DNA of 8,966 nt. It comes from DATKCJ01 sp035513275. Lineage in GTDB: Bacteria > Verrucomicrobiota > Verrucomicrobiia > Opitutales > Opitutaceae. The notes beneath the pieces are model-generated. The model was given only the letters and a program-made list of their open reading frames with translations. It searched no databases and was not told the origin of the DNA. Made by a program: the position numbers and the translations under genes. This document shows positions 1 through 4,981 of the stretch, piece after piece. The stretch covers positions 1-8,966 of the forward strand of contig DATKCJ010000082.1 in NCBI GenBank assembly GCA_035513275.1. The letters run 5' to 3'. Numbering within the stretch: position 1 is the first letter of the stretch; every line of letters starts with the position of its first letter.

Positions 1-453
1 CTCGATGTCGTCGGCTGGGACGGCTACATTTATCCATTCACTTTCAGCGCGAACGATTTCGAGCCGATCACCGGCACGGTGCACCTGCCGCCGCCGATCC
101 ACCAGACGTTCGAGATGAAGGGATTCGTGATTTGCACCTTCGCGCCGCGCTACCTCGATCACCATCCCGAGGCGATCAAGGTGCCGTGGGCGCACGACAA
201 CACTGAGGCTGACGAGGTACTCTTCTACGTGCGCGGGCATTTCGGATCGCGCCGCGGGATCGAGCCGGGCTCGTTCACGCTGCATCCGCAGGGCATCGCG
301 CACGGGCCGCATCCGGGCACGACGCTGCGCAGCTTCGACCGTGAGCGCACCGAGGAGCTCGCCGTGATGTTCGACACGGCTGATCCGCTCGACCTCACCG
401 AGCAGGCCGTCGCGATGGACGACCCGGCGTATCCGTTGTCGTGGAGCGATTGA
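1..453 (+). CDS. hmgA: Homogentisate 1,2-dioxygenase, C-terminal part (5' truncated by window edge)
   Basis: The reading frame is open from the first base and ends with TGA at 451-453, giving 150 visible residues; the start lies outside the window. Homogentisate dioxygenase is a cytosolic non-haem Fe(II) enzyme that opens the ring of homogentisate to maleylacetoacetate in tyrosine and phenylalanine breakdown. The fragment begins with VGWDGYIYPFTF, continues with DFEPITG and PPPIHQTFE, and carries the cupin-type stretch HDNTEADE followed by AHGPHPG, all typical of the bacterial branch of this family. By family analogy the likely iron ligands are the His at fragment residue 65, the Glu at 72 and the His at 101; this assignment is by motif, not by alignment. 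The end PAYPLSW is also usual. The next gene starts about 380 nt downstream across repeats, so co-transcription is uncertain. A related cupin dioxygenase of the same superfamily is the main alternative. Confidence 0.85.
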   Translation, partial: LDVVGWDGYIYPFTFSANDFEPITGTVHLPPPIHQTFEMKGFVICTFAPRYLDHHPEAIKVPWAHDNTEADEVLFYVRGHFGSRRGIEPGSFTLHPQGIAHGPHPGTTLRSFDRERTEELAVMFDTADPLDLTEQAVAMDDPAYPLSWSD

Positions 454-486
454 GAACGGTGAATGAGGCCGTCGCAGCATCCATGT

Positions 487-571
487 GTAGCCCGCCGCGT
501 GAGCGGCGGGACGGAATGAGGTCAGAGGTGCGCTCAATCCGGGAAGTCCCGGCCCTCACGGGAAGGGCTAC
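487..571. repeat. REPIN-like paired-hairpin element, copy 1 (85 nt)
   Basis: The element opens with GTAG (487-490) and closes with CTAC (568-571). Directly inside GTAG is a perfect 8-bp hairpin, 491-498 with 503-510, loop GTGA. Directly inside CTAC is a second hairpin, 548-555 with 560-567, with two mismatches and loop TCAC, the reverse complement of the first loop. Between them 513-520 and 533-540 form a further inverted repeat with one mismatch. Two hairpins facing each other with GTAG outside is the layout of REP doublets (BIME/REPIN). There is no T-run, so it is not a standard terminator. Assignment to a REP family is inferred from structure. Confidence 0.75.
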
Positions 572-579
572 GTCGGCAT

Positions 580-664
580 GTAGCCCGCCGCGGAAGCGGC
601 GGGACAAAGCAACGCGAGAATCGCGGTTGTCGCGAGGAATCCCTGCGCTTCCGCGCAGGGCTAC
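580..664. repeat. REPIN-like paired-hairpin element, copy 2 (85 nt)
   Basis: This element has the same length and layout as the one ending at 571 and begins 8 nt after it. GTAG is at 580-583 and CTAC at 661-664. The left hairpin is 584-591 with 596-603, a perfect 8-bp stem with the same arm sequence as copy 1 but loop GGAA. The right hairpin is 641-648 with 653-660, a perfect 8-bp stem with loop TTCC, complementary to the left loop. A central hairpin joins 610-617 and 621-629 with one bulged base. Within each copy the two loops match each other, yet the loops differ between copies, which suggests the two ends are kept in step by pairing or by copying. Confidence 0.75.
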
Positions 665-694
665 AAGAGAGTGCGTCCTACCCACCGCTCGCCG

Positions 695-838
695 ATGAGC
701 GCTCCGGGTCCCTATCTCTGGCGGCCCGAGGACCACGCGTGGACGCGCACGAGCCACGTCGCGCGGTTCATGCAGCGGCACGTCTTCGCGGACTTCGAGT
801 CATCGCGCGCAAGCGCGCTCCTACCAAGAGCCCGATGA
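695..838 (+). pseudogene. Truncated duplicate of the 5' end of the acyl-CoA synthetase gene
   Basis: A 47-codon frame starts with ATG at 695 and stops with TGA at 836-838. Its bases 713-801 match 853-941 of the intact synthetase gene at 87 of 89 positions, and both copies begin in the context CGATGAGCG. Codons 3-6 differ at half of their bases, so the match is abrupt rather than gradual. After codon 36 the copy runs into a REP-like hairpin (803-825) and is cut off, so no adenylation domain remains and no enzyme function is possible. The stop overlaps the ATG of the intact gene as ATGA, so if translated it could act as a coupled leader; there is no direct sign of that. It is best read as a partial tandem duplication with a 140-nt period, which is not a multiple of three. 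A chimeric assembly is a possible alternative. Confidence 0.8.
803..825. repeat. Single REP-like hairpin ending the duplicated gene fragment
   Basis: These 23 bases are identical to 4934-4956, the right arm of the palindrome between pheS and pheT. The core 805-809 pairs with 814-818 around the loop CAAG, followed on this strand by TCCTAC, so on the minus strand it reads GTAG, then GA, then the stem. Only one arm is present here, a REP singlet rather than a doublet. It sits exactly where the duplicated synthetase fragment loses similarity to the intact gene. Confidence 0.7.
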
Positions 839-2886
839 GCGAACCCAATCGCTATCTCTGGCGGCCCGAGAACCACGCGTGGACGCGCACGAGCCACGTC
901 GCGCGGTTCATGCAGCGGCACGGCTTCGCGGACTTCGAGTCGTTGCGTGCACGCGCGGCCACGGACACCGAGTGGTTCTGGCGCGCCGCGCTCGACGACA
1001 TCGGGCTGCATTGGCAGCGGCCGTTCGATCAAATCCGCGACGGGAGTGGCGGCTTCCCGTGGACGAAGTGGTTCCTCGGTGGACGAATCAACATCACCGA
1101 GAATTCCATCGACCGGCACGTCGCTGCGGGTCACGGCGACGAGACCGCGCTTTTCTACGAGCCCGATTCCGACGATCCCGCACAGCGCCGCCGCGTGACG
1201 TATCGCGAGTTGTCAGCCGCAGTCGACCGGTGCGCCGGGGCGATGCAATCCGCAGGAGTGGGGAAGGGTGACTCAGTCGCACTCTACGCGCCAATGCGCG
1301 TGGAGACGGTTGTGGTGATGTTCGCGACGTTCAAAATTGGCGCGATCTTCGTTCCCGTGTTCTGCGGCTTCGGCGAGCAGGCGCTCATGGACCGGATGGA
1401 GTCTAGCGCAGTGAAGATGCTCTTCGCAGCGAAGACGCTCCACCGGCGAGGCAAGGCGATCGACAGCGGTGCGATCGCGCAGTCGGCGGCGAAGCGAGTC
1501 GCGAGCGTGGAGCGTGTCGTGTTCACGGATACGGAAGAGTGGGAGGGCTTCCTGGAGTCCTCTTCATGTGGGTCGGGCTTTATGCCCGACAAGACCGACG
1601 TCGGAGTCGGGGGTTCCTCCGTCGCCAAGGCTATGGAGGACACGAAACCCCGACCCACAACGGATGCCAGATCGGAACAGAAAGAAATGGTTCGGTCGCA
1701 ATTCGTTCCCTGCCCGCCGACCGATGCCGAGCAGCCGTGCCTCGTGATCTACACCAGCGGCACGACAGGCAAACCGAAGGGCACGGTGCACACACACGCA
1801 GGCGTGCTCGCGCAGGTTGGGAAGGAGCTGCGCTACGCGTTTGATGCGCGACCGGGCGAACCGTTTTTTTGGGTGACCGACATCGGCTGGATGATGGGTC
1901 CGTGGGAATTGATCGGCTGCCTGCTCTACCGCACGCCTGTCGTGCTATTCGATGGCGCGCCGGACTATCCGACAGGCGACCGTATCTGGGAAATCATGCA
2001 GCGACTTGGCGTCGTGACGCTCGGGATCGCGCCGACGGCGGTGCGGCTGCTTATGAGGTTGGCTGAGGCGCGCGGGCCGCACGCGTTCGACCACTCGGCG
2101 CTCCGCATTCTCGGATCGACCGGCGAACCCTGGGATGACGCTTCCTATCGTTGGTTCTTCGAGCACGTCGGCCGCGGGCGCTGTCCGGTCATCAACATCA
2201 GCGGCGGAACCGAGATCATGGGCTGTCACTTGCAGCCCTATCCCGTGCAGCCGATCAAGGCGTGCGACCTCGGCTCGGGTGCACTCGGGATGGACGTCGA
2301 TGTGTTCGACGAATCCGGAAAACCCGTCCGCGGCGAGGTGGGTTACCTCGTCTGCAAGCAACCCGCGCCGTCGATGACGAAGAGCTTCCTGGGCGACGAC
2401 GCGCGCTACCTCGAGACTTACTTTGCACAATTTCCCGGAGTCTGGTCGCACGGGGACTGGGCGGTGATCGATGGCGACGGGCACTTCACGCTTCATGGCC
2501 GTGCTGACGACACGATCAAGGTGGCCGGGAAGCGCGTGGGACCGGCCGAAGTCGAATCGGCGCTGATTCACCACCCGGCGGTTAGCGAAGCGGCGACAAT
2601 CGGCGTGCCAGACGAACTGAAAGGGCAGTTGATCGTGAGCTTCGTGGTGTTCAAGCCGGGGCAGACCGCGACCGAAAAAGAACTGCGCGCCCAGGTCGCC
2701 CAGGAACTGGGCAAGCCGCTGGCGCCCAAGGCTGTGCATGCAGTGGCGGCAATTCCGAAGACGCGCTCCGGCAAGATCGTCCGTGGCTCGATTCGCCGTG
2801 CCTACCTTGGCGAGCCGGCGGGCGACACGAGCAGCGTGGAGAATCCGGCGCTGCTGGATGCGATTCGGGGACTGGCTCCGAGGTAG
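835..2886 (+). CDS. AMP-forming acyl-CoA synthetase (acetyl-/acetoacetyl-CoA synthetase-like)
   Basis: The product has 683 residues and would activate a short carboxylic acid to its CoA thioester through an acyl-adenylate in the cytosol. Adenylate-forming motifs are all present: the ATP loop YTSGTTGKPKG (about residues 306-316), GGTE (457-460), the HGDW Asp at 541, the hinge region GRADD with Arg 556, and PKTRSGK with the C-terminal catalytic Lys at 647. TDIGWMMGPW and the N-terminal YLWRP segment resemble the acetoacetyl-CoA-synthetase-like branch; the substrate cannot be read from the sequence. ATG 835 is chosen because MSEPNRYLWRP is the natural N-terminus. An in-frame ATG at 739 merely reads the upstream duplicate in the wrong frame. 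Codons 245-275 come from a palindromic insert (1567-1659) in the linker before the ATP loop; all motifs remain in frame. No clear ribosome binding site is seen. A synthetase for propionate or another acyl acid remains possible. Confidence 0.88.
   Translation: MSEPNRYLWRPENHAWTRTSHVARFMQRHGFADFESLRARAATDTEWFWRAALDDIGLHWQRPFDQIRDGSGGFPWTKWFLGGRINITENSIDRHVAAGHGDETALFYEPDSDDPAQRRRVTYRELSAAVDRCAGAMQSAGVGKGDSVALYAPMRVETVVVMFATFKIGAIFVPVFCGFGEQALMDRMESSAVKMLFAAKTLHRRGKAIDSGAIAQSAAKRVASVERVVFTDTEEWEGFLESSSCGSGFMPDKTDVGVGGSSVAKAMEDTKPRPTTDARSEQKEMVRSQFVPCPPTDAEQPCLVIYTSGTTGKPKGTVHTHAGVLAQVGKELRYAFDARPGEPFFWVTDIGWMMGPWELIGCLLYRTPVVLFDGAPDYPTGDRIWEIMQRLGVVTLGIAPTAVRLLMRLAEARGPHAFDHSALRILGSTGEPWDDASYRWFFEHVGRGRCPVINISGGTEIMGCHLQPYPVQPIKACDLGSGALGMDVDVFDESGKPVRGEVGYLVCKQPAPSMTKSFLGDDARYLETYFAQFPGVWSHGDWAVIDGDGHFTLHGRADDTIKVAGKRVGPAEVESALIHHPAVSEAATIGVPDELKGQLIVSFVVFKPGQTATEKELRAQVAQELGKPLAPKAVHAVAAIPKTRSGKIVRGSIRRAYLGEPAGDTSSVENPALLDAIRGLAPR
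1567..1659. repeat. Palindromic element inserted in frame in the synthetase gene (93 nt, 31 codons)
   Basis: An 11-bp perfect inverted repeat, 1567-1577 with 1649-1659, closes a 93-nt segment that begins and ends on codon boundaries. Inside lie a 7-bp hairpin (1572-1578 with 1584-1590), a perfect 10-nt palindrome (1595-1604) and a 6-bp stem (1615-1620 with 1635-1640). The encoded residues are rich in Gly, Ser, Asp, Lys and Pro with no family motif. Removing the segment leaves about 45 residues between VERVV and YTSGTTG, a spacing I would expect for the family. It is called a mobile repeat by structure; only one copy is visible here. Confidence 0.65.
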
Positions 2887-2934
2887 CGCGGGTCTTTGAC
2901 CCGCGAATCGTGGCAGGTCGAAGACCTGCCCTAC
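2883..2934. repeat. GTAG/CTAC-bounded double hairpin overlapping the synthetase stop codon
   Basis: GTAG at 2883-2886 includes the TAG stop of the synthetase gene. Two perfect 8-bp hairpins follow: 2887-2894 with 2898-2905, loop TTT, and 2912-2919 with 2923-2930, loop GAA. CTAC closes it at 2931-2934. The same two stems, with complementary loops, recur in reverse order at 7854-7901, so this is one repeat type in opposite orientation. Neither hairpin is followed by a T-run, though the structure could still slow 3' decay of the upstream mRNA. Confidence 0.8.
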
Positions 2935-2963
2935 TTCGGGCGCGGGCTGAAGCACCGCGCTAC
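2935..2963. repeat. Third hairpin next to the double-hairpin element, ending in CTAC
   Basis: The arms 2940-2945 and 2955-2960 pair over 6 bp, extended inside by GC-GC pairs around a TGAA loop with one bulged A. The outer end is CTAC (2960-2963), so on the minus strand the hairpin carries the same GTAG foot as the other elements. It may be a degenerate extra unit of the adjoining repeat. Confidence 0.5.
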
Positions 2964-2995
2964 CGAAATCCTCCGCCCGTTTTAGCACTTTACAA

Positions 2996-3028
2996 GGGAA
3001 ACGGCGGGCTGTTTCGTCACCGTTTCCC
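2996..3028. promoter_or_regulatory. Leader hairpin just upstream of rpmI
   Basis: A perfect 9-bp inverted repeat, 2996-3004 with 3020-3028, encloses a 15-nt loop and ends 9 nt before the rpmI ATG, where a ribosome would dock. L20 is known to repress its own operon by binding the leader mRNA in several bacteria, so a regulatory hairpin here is plausible, but I cannot show resemblance to the L20 site. The stretch 2981-2995 is locally AT-rich and could hold promoter elements; no convincing -35/-10 pair is visible. Confidence 0.4.
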
Positions 3029-3037
3029 CTCGTCCAC

Positions 3038-3235
3038 ATGCAGAAAACCAAAAAGTCCATCGCCAAGCGGTTCAAGATCTCCGGCAGCGGCAAGCTGATC
3101 CGGCGGTCCCCAGGCCAGCGTCACCTGATGGCGACCAAGTCGTCCAAGCAGAAGCGCCGGAACACCCGCGACAAGCTCGTATCCCCCGGCCATGCCGCAG
3201 CGCTCATGCGCGGGCTGCCACACGGGCTTTCCTGA
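3038..3235 (+). CDS. rpmI: 50S ribosomal protein L35
   Basis: The 65-residue, Lys/Arg-rich product matches L35 in length (usually 64-66) and sequence: MQKTKKSIAKRFKISGSGK at the N-terminus, RRSPGQRHL in the middle, and a C-terminal part with KRRNTR. L35 is a small 50S subunit protein embedded in 23S rRNA. rplT follows after 78 nt, the usual rpmI-rplT order, but infC, often the first gene of this operon, is not upstream; the synthetase gene is. The start has no Shine-Dalgarno sequence and lies just behind a 9-bp hairpin. Confidence 0.96.
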   Translation: MQKTKKSIAKRFKISGSGKLIRRSPGQRHLMATKSSKQKRRNTRDKLVSPGHAAALMRGLPHGLS

Positions 3236-3313
3236 GAATCGCGAAAACTAGAATAGATCGTTCGGGTAAAACCATTTGGGCGACCCGCCGGTCTCAAAAC
3301 CAAAAAACAAAAC

Positions 3314-3691
3314 ATGCCTAGAGCCACAAATTCACCCGCCTCGCGCAAGCGACGGAAGAAAGTCCTGAAGGAAGCCCGCGGCTACTTCGGGAACAAATCC
3401 AAGCTATTCCGCTACGCGAAGGAGGCCGTCGCACACGCCGGCCAGTACGCCTACGCCGCCCGCCGCAAGAAGAAGAGCGACTGGCGCGCGCTTTGGATCG
3501 TCCGCATCAACGCGGCCTGCCGCAACGCCGGCATCAGCTACAGCCGATTTATCGAGGGCCTTGCGGCCGCGAATATCGGCACCGACCGGAAGGTCCTCGC
3601 CGATCTCGCGGTCCGCGACGAGGCGGGCTTCAACGCCATCGTCGACAAGGCCCGGGCCGCCCTTAAGGACAAAGCCGCCGCGAAGGCCTGA
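3314..3691 (+). CDS. rplT: 50S ribosomal protein L20
   Basis: The product is a 125-residue basic protein, slightly longer than the usual 117-120 because of an Ala/Lys-rich C-terminal tail (residues about 117-125). L20 binds 23S rRNA early in 50S assembly and in many bacteria also represses its own mRNA. Family hallmarks are MPRATN in place of the common MPRVK start, ARGYFGNKSKLFRYAKEA (about 21-38), YAYAARRKKKSDWRALWI (about 45-62), RINAACRNAGISYSRFI and a C-terminal DLAVRDEAGFNAIV. The 78-nt gap from rpmI has a weak 5-bp hairpin (3263-3267 with 3283-3287) and an A-rich run directly before the ATG in place of a Shine-Dalgarno sequence, which may help S1-type ribosome binding. A terminator follows 38 nt after the stop. 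Confidence 0.96.
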   Translation: MPRATNSPASRKRRKKVLKEARGYFGNKSKLFRYAKEAVAHAGQYAYAARRKKKSDWRALWIVRINAACRNAGISYSRFIEGLAAANIGTDRKVLADLAVRDEAGFNAIVDKARAALKDKAAAKA

Positions 3692-3729
3692 GCGCCGATC
3701 GATCGCGGGTCATCTTTGAAACCCTTCTG

Positions 3730-3761
3730 GAGGCCGGGCTTGTTGCCCGGCCTCTTTTTTT
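3730..3761 (+). terminator. Intrinsic terminator after rplT
   Basis: A perfect 10-bp GC-rich stem, 3730-3739 with 3745-3754, has a 5-nt loop and is followed at once by seven T residues (3755-3761). This is a textbook Rho-independent terminator. It lies 38 nt after rplT and only 36 nt before pheS, so it either ends the rpmI-rplT unit or works as an attenuator ahead of pheST. Confidence 0.92.
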
Positions 3762-3797
3762 CTGCTCTCTTCCCGGCTACTTCTCAGTCCCCCTTTC

Positions 3798-4838
3798 ATG
3801 CAAGCCGAACTCCAGTCCGTCGTTGAGAAAGCGCGCGAGGCATTTGCGCAGCCGCGCACGCGCCCCGAATTCGAGGCCGAGAAGGCCCGGTTCGTCGGAC
3901 CCAACGGCGAGCTCACCGCGCTCATGAAGCGCGTCGGCCAGGCGCCGAAGGAGGAGCGTCCCGCGCTCGGCAAGCTGATCAACTCCGCCAAGGGCGAGAT
4001 CCAGGCCGCGCTCGATGCCGCGCTGGCCGCGCTCGACGCCCGCGAACTCGCCGCGCAGATCGGACCGCCGATCGACCCGACGCTCCCGTCGCCCGACGGC
4101 GGCCCCGGCTCGCTCCATCCGCTCACGCTCGTGCGCGAGGAGATCTGCCGCATCTTCCGCAAGGCAGGCTTCGCCGTAGTCGAGGGCACCGAGGTCGAGA
4201 CAGAGTGGTTTGCGTTCGACGCGCTCAACACGCCGGCCGACCACCCCGCGCGCGACCTGCAAGACACGTTCTACCTCGCCGATGGCGTCGGGGTCGCCAA
4301 CGTCTCGCGCCGCGAGAGCGAGCGCTACGTGCTGCGGCCGCACACGTCGACAGTGCAGATCCGCACGCTGCTCAAGCAGCCGCCACCGATCCGCATCATC
4401 TCACCGGGCCGCACGTTTCGCCGCGACACGACCGACGCCACGCACAGCGCAAACTTCCACCAAGTCGAGGGCTTCTACGTCGACCGGCACGTGACCGTGA
4501 AGGACCTGAAGGCCGTGTTGGACTATTTCTTCAAGAGCCTCCTCGGAAACGATGTGCAGACGCGCTTCCGCCCGCACTACTTCGGCTACACCGAGCCGAG
4601 CTTCGAAGTCGATCTCTCCGCCAAGCACCTCGGCAAAGTCGGCAAGGACTGGATCGAAATCATGGGCTGCGGCGTCGTCGACCCGACCGTTTTCGAAGGC
4701 GTCGGCCTCGATCCCAATGAGTGGACAGGCTACGCATTCGGCATGGGTGTCGAGCGCGTCGCGATGCTCCTCTACGGCGTCGACGACATCCGCTACTTCT
4801 ACCAGAACGACGTCCGCTTCCTGCGGCAGTTTTCCTGA
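3798..4838 (+). CDS. pheS: Phenylalanyl-tRNA synthetase alpha subunit
   Basis: PheS carries the class II catalytic core of the (alpha-beta)2 enzyme that charges tRNA-Phe in the cytosol. The 346 residues fit the family (about 330-350). The first 90 or so residues are an Ala/Glu/Lys-rich helical region, the coiled-coil arm that contacts tRNA. The core includes GTEVETEWFAFDALN, DHPARD, RPHTSTVQIR, motif 2 FRRDTTDATHSANFHQVEG (207-225) and motif 3 GMGVERVAMLLYG (315-327) with the invariant Arg 320. The C-terminus YFYQNDVRFLRQF is typical. ATG 3798 gives the expected N-terminus; the pyrimidine-rich bases before it contain no Shine-Dalgarno sequence. The gene follows a strong terminator by 36 nt, leaving little room for a promoter, so readthrough control is possible. 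pheT follows after 143 nt with a palindrome between. Confidence 0.97.
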   Translation: MQAELQSVVEKAREAFAQPRTRPEFEAEKARFVGPNGELTALMKRVGQAPKEERPALGKLINSAKGEIQAALDAALAALDARELAAQIGPPIDPTLPSPDGGPGSLHPLTLVREEICRIFRKAGFAVVEGTEVETEWFAFDALNTPADHPARDLQDTFYLADGVGVANVSRRESERYVLRPHTSTVQIRTLLKQPPPIRIISPGRTFRRDTTDATHSANFHQVEGFYVDRHVTVKDLKAVLDYFFKSLLGNDVQTRFRPHYFGYTEPSFEVDLSAKHLGKVGKDWIEIMGCGVVDPTVFEGVGLDPNEWTGYAFGMGVERVAMLLYGVDDIRYFYQNDVRFLRQFS

Positions 4839-4898
4839 GCCCCATGCAGCCAATGTCGCAGTTACGCTCGAGTTCGCAGTCACCGTCCGGTGCTGGTT

Positions 4899-4955
4899 GT
4901 AGGAGCCCGCTTGCAGGCGATTGCCTTTCGGAATCGCGCGCAAGCGCGCTCCTAC
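4899..4955. repeat. REPIN-like palindrome between pheS and pheT (57 nt)
   Basis: Arms of 24 nt, 4899-4922 and 4932-4955, pair at 21 of 24 positions around a 9-nt loop. The left end is GTAGGAGC and the right end GCTCCTAC, the form of REP sequences built on the GTAGGAGC core and reported from other bacteria. The right arm, extended by one base on each side of its core, matches 803-825 exactly over 23 bases. It lies inside the likely pheST transcript, where it could affect mRNA stability or readthrough; it has no T-run. The rest of the gap (4839-4898 and 4956-4981) shows nothing clear. Confidence 0.8.
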
Positions 4956-4981
4956 CTCTGATTCGTCACGCCTGAGCCGTT

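Noticed and set aside
487..664. CRISPR-like arrangement of two repeats with a short gap
   Set aside because: There are only two units of 85 nt with an 8-nt gap, each internally palindromic, and no cas genes are nearby.
395..781. Minus-strand frame over the repeat region, and a plus-strand frame at 441-698
   Set aside because: Both are translations of the paired-hairpin repeats and the duplicated gene start; the peptides are repetitive and Arg-rich because of the repeat sequence.
2883..2934. Transcription terminator after the synthetase gene
   Set aside because: The hairpins are strong but no T-run follows, and the same element occurs in reverse between gatC and gatA, so a dispersed repeat explains it better.
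1945..3093. Open frame of 382 codons on the minus strand opposite the synthetase and rpmI
   Set aside because: It runs antisense to two well-supported genes and through the palindromes at 2883-2963, with no recognisable domain.
3249..3254. TAGAAT as a -10 box for a separate rplT promoter
   Set aside because: No fitting -35 box lies 16-18 nt upstream, and rpmI-rplT are usually co-transcribed.
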